Below are positions 32,701-43,882 of a stretch of DNA of 64,000 bases, in pieces; position 1 is the first letter of the stretch, and each line of letters begins with the position of its first letter. Made by a program: the position numbers and the translations under genes. The stretch is from the NCBI GenBank assembly GCA_033807775.1, contig CM066324.1, positions 134,407,501-134,471,500 on the forward strand, in the 5' to 3' direction. This DNA comes from Saussurea involucrata. Its lineage: Eukaryota > Streptophyta > Magnoliopsida > Asterales > Asteraceae. The notes beneath the pieces were generated by a model. That model saw nothing but the letters and a program-made list of their open reading frames with translations. It did not search any database and was not told the DNA's origin.

Positions 32701-35694
32701 TCTTAAACTTTCACTACAAAAGGTTAAATAATGAAATAAACTCTGATGATTTTGAGTGTATTGTAAATTTGTAACTTGCATTACTCATCCAGAAGCTCAT
32801 GACAACCAAACCAATCAGGTCTTGTTACATCAGAAAACAGAAACCGGACAACTTAAGCAAATCAAAATGATCTCACAGATAGTCGGTCCATAGGTGCGTT
32901 TGGTACACTAGACATGACAGAACAAGACAGAACAAAACAGAACAAGGATCACAGTCCCATGTTTGGCTGAACTTCTATGTGGAACAGGCAGGAACAAAGT
33001 AGAACAAGGTGGAAACAGACCTGTTCCACCCCCACCCTATGGAACAGAGTGGAACAAGGTGGAACAGACCTATATTTTACGAATATAACCTCAAAATAAA
33101 ACATAATTCCTTTCTAAACATCAAATGCACATTCCTCCTTACATTTTATTCATTCTTTAAATTTTATTTATTTTATTTTATGTTATTTAAACTCACTTAT
33201 TGTTCTCAAAATATTTTTTTATACGATTTTTATATTTTGGTTAATTTATGTAATTTATAAAATATTAATAATAAAAATAATAATATTCAAATGTATGAAA
33301 TAAAAATTGGAAATTACATAAACTTTTTATTTTCATGGCATTTTAATCGTCTTGATGCAAAAATTTTAATGACATATTTTGTTATAAAAATATTTATTTT
33401 ATTATAACTTAATAAATTACATAATTTAATCAAAATATATAAAAGACATAAACAACACAAAGGGGTAAATTGGTCATTTCTTTGTTCTGTCCTGTCCAGT
33501 TCTATCTTATCAAACGTTGAACAACTATCATGTTCCGTTCTGTCATGTATTGTTATGTCTGGATACCAAACGCACCCTAAAAAAGACAATCTGATGTCGA
33601 AAGTGGTATGCTAATGTCATATCTGCTATTCAAAAAACAGACATATCTTATAGGATTCTTGAGCATGGCTTAATGTGTAATCAAAACGTGTACATACCTC
33701 AAACGAGGAGATCCAAAAGCATCTGCAAAACAGATGAGATCTTCTAGGTTATCTGTCTCAAAGCCAACAACTATAGCTCGGGCGTAGACCATTGCTTGCT
33801 CCTTTTGTAGCACTGCCTTTCTAGTTTCCAGAACACGCTGAAGATGAATCCTATTCCTATCCATCACAACCCGAAGAATCAATCAAACAACGGATTGTTT
33901 CTATATACTCTCTCCATCCAAAAAAAGTCCAATCTTGACTATTGAGTGCCAAATAAGTTTTTCTTTGAACTTTGAAAATTAAGAAGAATATTTTTTGTTG
34001 TACTTAGAACTGATTAATTCTTCAACCATAAAACCACTTTACAACAATAAAATATTTAATGAATTTTTTTTACATCAATTGTAGATTTGAAAACTACGAT
34101 GTTTGAATGTTAAACAATCAAGAAGTTATTAGATCCTTTTGAGACGGAGGGTATATGTCATAAGGGGAAGGATCGTGTGAGAAGTTGAGGTTAACGTGAG
34201 AACGTGAGAAGTGAATCTGAACCGTTGATCACTTTTAATCAAATGCCCTCCCATGAATTGCGGCTTAGAAGAGAATTGATCTTGTGCATCTAGGTGCATC
34301 TTATCTCGGTGCATCTCATCCTAGTGTGTGTGCGTCCATTTCTCATCTAACGGTTGATAACCACTTCTCACGTTCACCTTAACTTCTCACCGGAACCCAA
34401 CCCTATGTCATAATTACATTAATTGAATTACACTAAACACAAAGTATACTTGGAATCTTCTTCATGGATGGCATCACTTGTGTTATCTTCATGCTGAATG
34501 TATTGAAAGTGGTAATGTATGAGTAATCTTCCATAAAAGTGTTTTAACAAAGATTGGAATCGAAAGTGAAAGCTGTAGAATGATGATATACCTTGTAGCC
34601 AAAAGTAGCTGATTTGTTTAAGTGTTCTTCGAACCCATAGATAGCTACGCGGAAAGATGAAAAACATTTATCAGTATATATAGTTCCAACATGGAAATGC
34701 TACCTCCATTCCACAATTGGTCAACTGTTGACTTCTTAGAGTCAATTGATTAATTTCAACTTCAAAAGGGATAAGAACTATAAGGCACACTAATGGACAT
34801 ATGAAGCAATAAAATGTTCCCGAGTCAAAAACTCAAAACATCAACTTAGATTTTGAATATAAAATGTATAATGTTTAAACGTTTAGAAGCTGAACTTTAA
34901 TCATGGAATTGAATATTAGTATAGGGTCCGGTGTTCATATGTGAATCCATTGAAAAGATCTATTTGAAGATGCATATGTGAACCAATGCTACAGATTATT
35001 CATATGGGTTCAGGTATACATCTTAAAATGGATTTTTTCAACGATTCAATTTTGAACCTACTAACATATTTAAAGAATACATACGCACATTGTGAGTCTG
35101 ATGACGCACTGGTGTTTATTGAGGAATCAATGTAGGCAATCTCTCTCTCAATCGTGATGAATCTTTCAAGAACCTCCGGTGTATTTACAAAACTCACAAA
35201 TCTATTCAAAATAATAAACAATAAACAACAGATTTGACATTCAAAAACAAGCATTAAATAAAGTACTCTAAAATATCATAGGATAGATGGTTACGAAACC
35301 CAAATATAACTGCAATTACAACGAGATACCTTTGAAGAGTGGATTTGGTGAACCAGGAATCAGAAGCAGAAGCAGAAAGCGTAATGGAGTAGCCTCCTTT
35401 CGAAATCTGATCTTTAGCGAACTTGAGATGAGCAATAAAAGGTTCCAGAAGTCCAGATGCAAGTTTTTCTTTGCAATCACCAGCACATATAACCAGATCA
35501 CATCTTCAAAATCATAAATCAAATTGTAAAAAATGAGAAAAAACAGAGCATTAGAAGAAACTAAAGTAGTAAACGAGCATTAAACAAGAAGGATCAAATC
35601 AATAACAGAAGAATTAGGAATTAGGGTTTTGATACCTTGTTCTAGTCGGAGTTAACTGAAACAAAGCATAGTCTAATCGGCTTCTCGAATCCAT
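29741..35694 (-). CDS. COP1-interacting protein 7-like protein
   Basis: Exons seen on the minus strand: 35694-35636 (MDSRSRLDYALFQLTPTRT), 35503-35330, about 35220-35085 (NTPEVLERFITIEREIA), about 33850-33698 (HLQRVLETRKAVLQKEQAM), 32673-31416 and 30868-29741. Another small exon near 34640-34590 is possible. Borders at the well-defined exons keep frame. This domain order is that of the plant CIP7 family; Arabidopsis CIP7 binds COP1 and promotes light-induced genes and anthocyanin. It is probably nuclear, with basic Lys-rich and Ser-rich C-terminal parts. The last exon has a tandem repeat of TKENGESKPAKKPMKV-like units (30230-30670). The protein stops at GFKKLLSFGKRG, shorter than I expect for relatives. 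The intron 31415-30869 contains a foldback element. Which CIP7 paralogue this is remains open. Confidence 0.8.
30230..30670 (-). repeat. In-frame coding tandem repeat in the CIP7-like gene
   Basis: About ten degenerate units with core TKENGESKPxKKPMKV, individual units 36 to 60 bp long, all multiples of three. Central units repeat TKVIANENGGSKP almost identically at DNA level (about 30280-30370), showing recent expansion. Confidence 0.9.
30903..31345. mobile_element. Foldback element in a CIP7-like intron
   Basis: Arms share CACTTTCAGAGCAAAATTG, TAACTCCGTTA and TATACTTTCATAAGT in inverse orientation, with a centre repeating GGACAAAAACATGGTTGGAC. This is the same text style as the 24863-26240 element (short GGTCC and ACTCCGTTA modules). 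The intron remains bounded by GT-AG. Confidence 0.75.
32894..33577. mobile_element. Harbinger-like MITE in a CIP7-like intron
   Basis: Begins GGTGCGTTTGGTACACTAG and ends GGATACCAAACGCACCC. The interior repeats GGAACAAGGTGGAAACAG and has an AT-rich middle. Same family as 20347-20707. Confidence 0.75.
34168..34406. mobile_element. GTGAGAAG TIR MITE in a CIP7-like intron
   Basis: Runs from GAAGGATCGTGTGAGAAGTT to CACCGGAACCCAACCC, with the family interior GATCACTTTTAATCAAATG and GCATCTTATCTCGGTGC. Preceded at 33905-34160 by a stowaway-like MITE (CTCTCCATCC...GACGGAGGG). Confidence 0.85.
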
Positions 35695-36107
35695 CCTCAA
35701 TCTATCCACCACAATACGATGATGATTGATTTATTACAGAAACCTCACTTTGTGATTCAAAAAGCACATATTACTGTTCGTCGAAGCAGCATGATCATGT
35801 GGATGGAGGAGATAGAGATTATTGGGCGGATCAAATCGGACTTTGATGGAATGTCGATTTTGCGTCTTCTCCAAACCGATTATGATGGTTACAGTTTACT
35901 TGCTATTATTCTCCCTAGAGTACGAGAGATATTACTTCATAATCACTCCACCACCATTGTTGATGTTTGTTGGAAGCAGGCAACCACTTTATCGCAGCAA
36001 GCAACCGCAACCGCAACAGCAAACCTCCATGATCACATGTAGAAACTAAATCCCATCGTTCTCACAGTTATGTCCGTTTTTAGTTTTTTGAATATTATAA
36101 TCCAGAC

Positions 36108-36330
36108 ATGAGATCACTGAGAAGTGTGTGAATTCATTATAAACCGTTGATCACTATCAATCAAATACTCTCTCATGAATTGCATCTTAAAAAGAAATTG
36201 ATTTGGTGCACCTCGATGCATTTTATCTTGGTGTATCTCATCCTAATGTCCGTCCATTTCTCATCCAACGGTTGATAACCACTTCTCACGTTTCTAATCA
36301 AATTTGACACTTCTCACCGGAACCCAACCC
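36108..36330. mobile_element. GTGAGAAG TIR MITE upstream of the CIP7-like gene
   Basis: Left end ATGAGATCACTGAGAAGTG, diverged; right end CACCGGAACCCAACCC. Typical interior (CATCCAACGGTTGATAACC). The 35719-36042 frame next to it shows no recognisable domain and probably lies in promoter or 5' leader sequence. Confidence 0.75.
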
Positions 36331-36605
36331 TTATAATCCAATATCATATGTAATGGAAAAAGTATAGTAAATATAGGGTTTGTTTACCTTTTTCCTTCTT
36401 TATTTTGCTTTGTACAAGTCAAATTGTCTCTTGGGATAAACTTGTTTGTGTGAAAGATGAAAGACCGATAGATTTGAGAGACGCAAAGAGACAGTGATTA
36501 TTTTTTTGACACTGTTGGTATTAATTTGTTTAAGGTGACTTTACCGGGATAAGTGAGGGATTTTGTTGAGCAAATAAGCCATTTTGGCTTAATGGCTTAA
36601 TGATT

Positions 36606-36922
36606 AAGGGTCTATTTGGTTCGTTTTTCATTAAGTCTTGTATGGATAAAGTTGTATGTGTGTATTATCCTATCTATATAGATTGAATATTTTTATGCGG
36701 GAGTTTTTTAATAGACGGGAGAACATGTTTTCTAATTAAGCTCCCTAGAATCTTACTAAATAATAAGTTACTTTCTATATCAAAAAGTTCAACCCTAAAA
36801 GCTTACTTACTTGAATGAGCCGTTTTTTACATCATTAAATTACTACAAAACAGTCATGTATAGCTGATTGAATAACCGGTTAGTCCCATTAAACTCATTA
36901 AACTGCTAACAAACAAGCCTTA
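36606..36922. mobile_element. MITE of the GGGTCTATTTGGTTCG / CTAACAAACAAGCC type
   Basis: Flanked by TTAA-like sequence; arms share TTAAGTC.../GATTAAT blocks with the composite at 10918-11760, in inverted order. Non-coding. Confidence 0.5.
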
Positions 36923-37186
36923 AACCGTAAATAAACACTTCTGTTTAGTTGAACGAATAGGTCATAAGTAAACAACTCATATGGAAGCTTAATGCCAATG
37001 CATTGGGCTACAAGAAGGCCATTAATCCTATGATCCAACCCAAGTCTCCAACCTTGCATTATATGGGCCTTGTTGGGCTAAACATCAGACATAACTACAA
37101 GATAGGAAACCATGTGAAGACACTTCCATCTTGTGAGAAAGGAATCACTACCCTTCTTGTGACTCCCTTTATGCTTCAAATTTCCC

Positions 37187-37194
37187 TTTTATAT
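37187..37194 (+). promoter_or_regulatory. Putative TATA box of the EPF-like gene
   Basis: TTTTATAT lies 47 bp before the ATG at 37241, followed by a CA-dinucleotide tract in the short leader. Confidence 0.45.
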
Positions 37195-37240
37195 CCCCAT
37201 TTTCACCAAAATACACACACACACACACAATTAGCCCAAA

Positions 37241-37602
37241 ATGAACCTTTTATTTTCTTATACATTGTTGGCATCAACTCTACTTCTTCTTATGAGTAAG
37301 CTTTATTTGTTTCCATTTTCATTTTATGGGTCCCATTTATAATTACGGGTGATGTAACAGGCCCCGTTGATCCACATGGTTTTGAAGCGGAAGGCACGCG
37401 GGTCGTTTTTACCAATCATAGAGCGGATACGCTGCAAATTGCGGGTTCAAGATTGCCGGAATGTATGCATGCGTGCGGATCGTGTTTGCCGTGCCGCTTG
37501 GTGAGGGTGCGATTTGATTGTTCTTTGGGACCCACAGAGGCCGAGACTTGTCCCGTGGCTTATAAGTGCATGTGTAGCAACAAAACTTATCATGTTCCAT
37601 AA
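37241..37602 (+). CDS. EPIDERMAL PATTERNING FACTOR-like secreted peptide precursor (EPF1/EPF2 type)
   Basis: Exon 1 (37241-37295) encodes a hydrophobic signal peptide MNLLFSYTLLASTLLLLM; exon 2 (37361-37602) continues in frame after a 65-bp GT-AG intron to TAA. The 297-nt sum gives 98 residues. The mature C-terminal domain after about Gly47 has eight cysteines (53, 57, 60, 63, 72, 82, 88, 90) in the pattern CxxxCGSCxPC...C...C...CxC and ends TYHVP, the signature of the EPF1/EPF2 branch. Such peptides are apoplastic ligands of ERECTA-family receptors and TMM that limit stomatal lineage entry or spacing. The propeptide is very short compared with the roughly 100-120 residue precursors of this family. 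It lies tail-to-tail with GH1 copy A, 139 bp between stop codons. EPF1 versus EPF2 versus EPFL7 cannot be decided by eye. Confidence 0.87.
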
Positions 37603-37741
37603 TAAACACATACAGTTGTACAATAGACCAATCAAATTTGTATATGTACTTACTATACCTATATATATATATTATATATATATAGGTGCCGACCCATATA
37701 GGAGTTCACAAGTTACACCATGAAAATGTATGTCCGAATGA

Positions 37742-40700
37742 TTATGAATATGCTTGCTTGGGTACCAGGTTGGATATTCGGATCGCTGGTGCTAGAGTGT
37801 TGTTTTTCAAGAAATCTTGATACCATCTTGCTGATAACTTGGGGATCCGAGCAAGCGTTTGACGATCAACATAGTATAATCCGAATCTGACATCGTACCC
37901 ATGAATCCATTCGAAATCATCCATCAACGTCCACACAAAATAGCCCCTTACATCGGCACCATCCCTATCAAAATGCAATTTTTTTCATTATTCAAAATCA
38001 TAACAGGGTTCCACATATTATCACAGTCGATAAATACGATATAATTACCTGATTGCTTGGGCCAAATTCGACAGATACATTTTGTGAAATTCTATTCGCT
38101 TAAAGTCTTGTTGTATATCTTGAACTTGTACTTTTTGCACTTTTGGTTCAGAATACCCTGAAACAGGTTAATGCATACATGAAATCATCAAAAAAAACTG
38201 CAGTCTAAATTCTTATGTTTCATAAATTTTGACTTTAAAAGTCAAATGGGAATTTTTTTAAATTTCAAAATTGGTATGAATTCTTGCACTTTCAGAAAGA
38301 GTTTGATTTATGCATTACAATTTCTGACATGTACTGCAACCAGGAAAAGTTTTGTATTTAAGTAGCTACAAGATCCATATAAATATCAAATTTGTAACTA
38401 TTTAGGATTGACTTACAAAAGTCAACTGTGGCAGAGATACAGTTTTAGAGACATTTTGCATACCATTTTCAGTAATAAACATGGGTTTGTTGTGATATCT
38501 CTTCTTTAAATAGCCGATCATTTCTCCGATGCCTCTTGGAACTACCGGCAGCATTAAAATGCCCGTCTGTAAACACAACGAAATTGTATTTTGTTAGCAT
38601 TGAAATTCTCTTCTTAAGGGCTTTTTTGAAAAGTAATCTAATGGGGTTCCACATATTATTACAGAAACAATGAAACAAACGGGGGACAAAAAGGGTATTT
38701 TACAACATACGGGTTCACCAATTTGAACACCATCTCGCTCTCTAATTACATCCACAAAACCTTTAATTGCTTGGTTGGCGGTTAAACTACAACTAGAATG
38801 AATGCAATCTTTCACATATGCGGTTGAATAATGGTTGACTGCAATATAGTCGATACTTTCTGCCATAAACTTCCTTTCGGCATTGGAGAATCTTGGCAGT
38901 TGATTTCCAAGATACTGGCGCATTTCCGAGGGATAATCACCAAAGATTAGTGGATCCAACGCCCTATTTAACAATAACGAAAACAAATTTTAAGAAAAAT
39001 CTTGATGGGGCCGGTTCAAATATAAACCATAAATATTTTGAGAACCTGGGAAACAACTATTCATGCTTTACTTTCAATATTCATGATGAAAAAAATGATA
39101 TTTATGATACAAATTCATGATATCTTGAATTATGAAAATGCATGAATTAATACTTGAAATAGTTGGTTCTCAGTTTCTCAAATTATTTATGGTTCTCATT
39201 TGAACTTTTCTCTAATCTTGATTTGATCCTTAGAAGTCAAAAAAATCTGCATGTATGTATATATATATAGAGAGAGAGAGAGAGGAGGGAGTTTCAGGGG
39301 AAAACCCCTAAAAAAATGAAAAGCTGACGAACACCCTCATAACTGTTTATCTGGACGGTATGCACAAGTCCATACAAGTAATTGAAGTTGTTTTTTGGTT
39401 TTTATGCATGTGTGCATGTTATGCACATGGGAATACCGTACAAATTGCTCACATATTACATGTATGCACATGTGCATACCGTCCGGATGAATAGTTATCA
39501 AGGTGTTCCTCAGTTTTTTCAATTTTTTTTGCGGTTTTCCCCTGAACCTGACCCTATATATATACCAGGCAATAGAGAAAGCCAAGCCCCTGTTAGCAGC
39601 TTCTTGATCAAGATCATCATTTGTCAGCGGCTCGTACATTAAACAATCAACCACAATCCCGACTGACCCGCCTTGATCACGCTGCAGTTCATTTTTCTAG
39701 TCAACGAAAATTCACCAGATACGGAAAAAAGTAAACTTTAAGGTCAATTGATTGCCTGATAATCCTTTCGATATAGCTTCACAGCCTTTCCATGTGCCAA
39801 TAACAAGTTATGCATAACAATAAGAGGCTCGATATCAGAATTTCCAGCCGAACAATTGCCAAATGGTTGTGAACAGCGAGCTGGTGGATACTTTCCATTT
39901 ACATACGCCATTTGTGTAAACAGATTCGGCTCGTTGATCGTGGTCCAATGCTTCACTCGATCACCAAAGTTCTTGAAGCACGTTTCTGCAAAGTGGACGA
40001 AATCGTCCCTGATGAAAACCAACAAATATGTTAAAATCAAATTGTGAGAAGGGTTGGGTTCAAGTGAAAAGTTGAGGTTAACATGAGAAGTGTGAAAGTG
40101 GTTATCAACTGTTGGATGGGAAATAGACGCACATTAGGATGAGATGCACCGGATCAATTCCCTTCTAAGGCGCAATTCATTGGAGGGCATTTGATTAAAA
40201 GTGATCAACGGTTCAGATCCACTTCTCACGCTTTTCACCTTAACCTCAACTTCTTACACGATCCTTCACTATTGTGAGAATACATGGAACACCATTAGAT
40301 TATTTCGAAGTTCTTTTTACATACTGCATTAATGGGCTGAGCCAAGACCCATATCGATCTTGAAGTTCTTGAGGAAAATCATGATGGTGAATCGTTACAA
40401 ATGGTTTAATTCCTGCATTGGTTGCAAATTTTTACGGCTAAAGTGTGTAATTTCCATGAGATCGAAGAATTGATGTAAAGATATTACCTCTGAGTAAAAG
40501 ATTGTCCAAGATTTTGTTATAGAAAAGAATCCCATTTGGATTAACCTCACCAAATCTTCCTCCTGATACAACTCAACAAGATCTTGGATCAAGAAACCGA
40601 AAAAACTCCATCTTTTAACGAATGTTTTTTAAAGTTATTATCATTCATACTTGGAAGAACTCTTGCCCATGATATAGAGAATCGATAAGCATCTACACCA

Positions 40701-42736
40701 AGAGATTGTATGATCTCAATATCTTTCTGCAGTGATCCATTAATCAGAAACAAAATCTTGAGAGAACACAACAAAATCGGCTTTATAGGACGCTAAAAAT
40801 GTATAAATGCCCTAATAGACTCGAGTTCATAGGACCAAATAATTGATGATGTGTAATTGCGGCGAAGGATCGTGTGAGAAGTTGAGTTAACGTGAGAACC
40901 GTGAGAAGTGGATATCACTTTTAATCTCAAGCCCATCCATTAATCGTGCTTGATACGGGGATTGATCCTGTGCATCTCGTTGCATCTTATCTCGGTACAT
41001 CTCATCCTAATGTGCATCCGACGGTTGATAACCAATTCTCAAACTTCTCACGTTAACTCAACTTCTCAACGGAAGCCAACCCATGTAATTGTTGGCAAAG
41101 AATCGTGTGAGAAGTTGAGGTTAACGTCAGAAGCATGAGAAATGGGTCTGAACCGTTAATCACTTTTAATCAAATGACCTCCCATGAATTGAGGCTTAGA
41201 AGGAAATTGATCCGGTGAATCTCGATGCATCTTATCCTAATGTCCATCCATTTCTCATCCACCGGTTATAACCACTTCTCACGCTTCTCACGTTAACCTC
41301 AACTTCTCACCGGAACCCAACCCTGTGATTGTAGTAAGTTGGATGCCCAAAATTTCTTAGGACAACTCGAAATAAAGATGCAAGTGCCATAAAGTGTCTA
41401 TCAGTACATTTTTGGACATTTTTGGCTTTCTATAAACCCGATTTTGTGGTAATGAAAGTGAAAGTGAAATTATTACTTCAAAACAAATCATAATTGATAT
41501 CGAAAAGTGTTAACGATCAATAAGCTATGAATCCAACACATGTACCAGATATTGATGGTAATGATCATCAGCTATGAATCCATTCTCGCCATTTTTAATG
41601 TTTCCTAAACAAAGAAATCATAACAAACCACAAATTTAAAGATGAATCAATAAAAACCCAAAGAGTAAATTACGTTTTTCAGAACTGGACAAGACATAAC
41701 AGAACATAACAGTTGTTCAGCGTTTGTGGTAAGAAAAAACTGAACATAACAAAACAAATAACATTGACCAATTTCTCTTAATAACATAACAAAACAAATA
41801 ACATTGACCAATTTCTCTTAATATGTTTATATATTTTGATTAGTTATGTAATTTATTAAATTATAATGAAATAAATATTTTTTATAACAAAATAAATTAT
41901 TAGTAAAATTTATAAATAAAATTTAAATAACAAATAAAATATAAAATATAAGGCTTATTTGATGTTTTAGAAGATAATTTTATTTTATTTTAAAGTTATA
42001 TTAGTAAAACATATGTCTGTTGGACTGTTCCACCTTGTTCCATAAGATGGGGGTGGAACAGCCTTGCCTTGTTCCACTCTGTTCCTGTCTGTTCCATATA
42101 AAAATCATGTCAAACATGGGACATATCCCTATTCTAGTCTATCATGTACTGTCCAGTGTACCAAACCCATCTATAAGGATAAAAGACTAAAATAGAAATG
42201 AGTTGTAAATCATAGGGATGAAAAAACAATAAAATTTAAATCATAAGGACTAAAAAGGTAATGAATTATAAACCATATAGAAGAAAATTGTAATATCAAA
42301 ACCAAAAGAACGAAAATAGAAATTTTCAACAAACCCAAATGATGATATGATTCAATCAGAGGTGTTGTAAACCTGGGGTAAGAGCAAAAGCATCCCAATT
42401 ATTGAGACTTTTACCATCTTCAAGATATGCCCCTTCAATCTGCAACACAATATGAAGATGAATTTGTAGAAACCCCCATTGTTGAATTCATAGAAACCTC
42501 CATTGTTGAGTTCAGAGTTGTAATTTGGGAAAGGAAAGAGATAATACTTGATACGAAGAGGAAGAGACTCCGAAAAGAAACCCATGTGGGAAATCGGATC
42601 TTTTTATATATTCACCATGAATGGATGTTGAATTCACAATGAATAAACCCAACAAGAAGATGAAGCAGAAATGAAGTTTACTGTTTCCGTTGACGATCAT
42701 GTCGGTTGCTTTAATTGGAACGAATTCATACCTCAT
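37742..42736 (-). CDS. GH1 beta-glucosidase-like protein, copy A (BGLU11-like), complete
   Basis: Twelve exons: 42736-42548, 42439-42373, 41604-41546, 40726-40651, 40562-40488, 40412-40325, 40008-39756, 39681-39566, 38963-38711, 38566-38464, 38157-38049 and 37964-37742. They total 1611 nt and 536 residues (524 if Met13 starts). An N-terminal hydrophobic segment (LHFCFIFLLGLFIVNS) is a signal peptide, so it is secretory or vacuolar. Catalytic Glu211 lies in TTINEPN and nucleophile Glu425 in FITENG. Other GH1 marks are AYRFSISWARVLP, DYIAVNHYST and WTLMDDFEW. All introns are GT-AG except intron 7, which starts GC (39755). Three GTGAGAAG MITEs and other repeats sit in its introns. Substrate is unknown: BGLU11-type proteins include glucosidases and acyl-glucose-dependent transferases. 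Confidence 0.93.
38995..39225. mobile_element. Foldback MITE in intron 8 of GH1 copy A
   Basis: GGTTCAAATATAAACCATAAAT and TTTGAGAACC are mirrored by GGTTCTCAGTTTCTCAAA and TTATGGTTCTCATTTGAAC. Absent from copies B and C. Confidence 0.75.
39280..39554. mobile_element. Second foldback MITE in intron 8 of GH1 copy A
   Basis: Ends GGGAGTTTCAGGGGAAAACCC and GGTTTTCCCCTGAACCTGACCC are inverse. The interior repeats ATGCACATGTGCATACCGT. An (AG)n tract precedes it. Absent from B and C. Confidence 0.75.
40051..40270. mobile_element. GTGAGAAG TIR MITE in intron 6 of GH1 copy A, with 10-bp target duplication
   Basis: Starts GGGTTGGGTTCAAGTG and ends CACGATCCTTCACT, flanked on both sides by ATTGTGAGAA (40041-40050 and 40271-40280). 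This copy gives the clearest evidence for a Mutator-size duplication in the family. Confidence 0.88.
40863..41323. mobile_element. Two adjacent GTGAGAAG TIR MITEs in intron 3 of GH1 copy A
   Basis: Copy 1 is 40863-41081 and copy 2 is 41097-41323, in the same orientation. TGTAATTGC precedes the first, TGTAATTGT lies between them, and TGTGATTGT follows the second, so both appear to have used the same target with successive duplications. Confidence 0.75.
41680..42170. mobile_element. Harbinger-like MITE in intron 2 of GH1 copy A
   Basis: Left part AACTGGACAAGACATAACAG, right part ACTGTCCAGTGTACCAAACCC. The interior repeats CATAACAAAACAAATAACATTGACC twice and CTTGTTCCA motifs. Degenerate member of the GGTGCGTTTGGTAC family. 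Confidence 0.6.
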
Positions 42737-43882
42737 TCAATTTGTAGGCATGCTATAAAAGAGTGGGGCCCATTTTTCATTTTTTAATTTGGGCATACTA
42801 TTGGGGTGTTTGGGTCATTGGGATTGCTTTTTTTTTTTTACTTATTTGTTTATTGTTTTTTCACACCGTAAATAAGTTATTTATAGTATTTAGATTAAAA
42901 AAAGAAAAGTGATTATAACTTTTTCACACCACAAATAAGTTGTTTTTGATAAATTACTTCATCCTAACTTATTTGAAACTCGTTATCAACTTATTTATCC
43001 AAATTACATTTTTACTCCACCTCCTTTTTGTCACCACATAAGTTGATAAACAGTTTTAAAAATAAGCATAAGTTGTTTTAAATAAGCAATCCCAAACACC
43101 CCCTATGTCCACCTCTTTTATAACATAAATAAGTTAAATAATGTATTTAAAATGTAAAATATAAGAATATCTTTATTAGATTTTCCAAAAGTTTTTTAAA
43201 GTGGAGAACTAAAATCTAAAATCTCTAAAAAGAATTGCATTTAACTTCAAAAGATTCTTCATTCTAGATATTATATCATTATGTATATTATTAAAATATT
43301 ACATATATTTAATAAAATATTATTTCATTTTCATAAACATTTCATTTCAAAGTTTCTTATTGGTGGAGTATAAAAAGAAAAATCATTTTTCTGTCGTGGT
43401 AATCATTTTTTGAGAGTTCTCCAAATTCGGAGAAAATTGCACCTTCTTTCCTATTTTCTTCATTTTAAGAATCTGTTAAAGCTAAAAGTTGTTAGAAATC
43501 CTCATGTTCTCTGTTTTGAAGAAGCTGTTGGAGATAGATTCTCTAGGTCTTAATGTCGATGTATATGATGAGGAAATTAGTAGTTAGGATGCATTTAACA
43601 ATGTATAAGGAAGCACTTAACCCACCTCTTTATTTTTCATCATTTTTCGTGAGCCGATCTGGTCACCTTTTTGCAATTTCATTAGCACCTTAAAAGATAA
43701 ACTCTCAGAAAAATCATTGGTACTCAAGACTCGGAACTAATCAGTGGGAAGGAGCCCCAATGTTGCCCTTTATTTACATTAAAGGTAGATAGTTTGTTGT
43801 AGCGAAGGAGGAGATGGTGGCCGACGGTGTTAGTGGGTGGGGTCCATGTTCAATTTGTGTCTAGTTACAACCACGTGTCACC
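42737..43882. other. 5' flank of GH1 copy A, homologous to the flank of copy B
   Basis: Closely matches 59095-60180. It contains a GGGTGTTTGGG...CAATCCCAAACACCCC MITE (about 42808-43104; counterpart 59161-59448) and a GAGAATCTGTT-type MITE (43195-43545; counterpart 59520-59920). Both insertions therefore predate the gene duplication. No gene seen. Confidence 0.7.

Noticed and set aside
35719..36042. 107-codon + frame upstream of the CIP7-like gene
   Set aside because: No family motifs, divergent from and abutting the CIP7-like start; more likely promoter or leader sequence.
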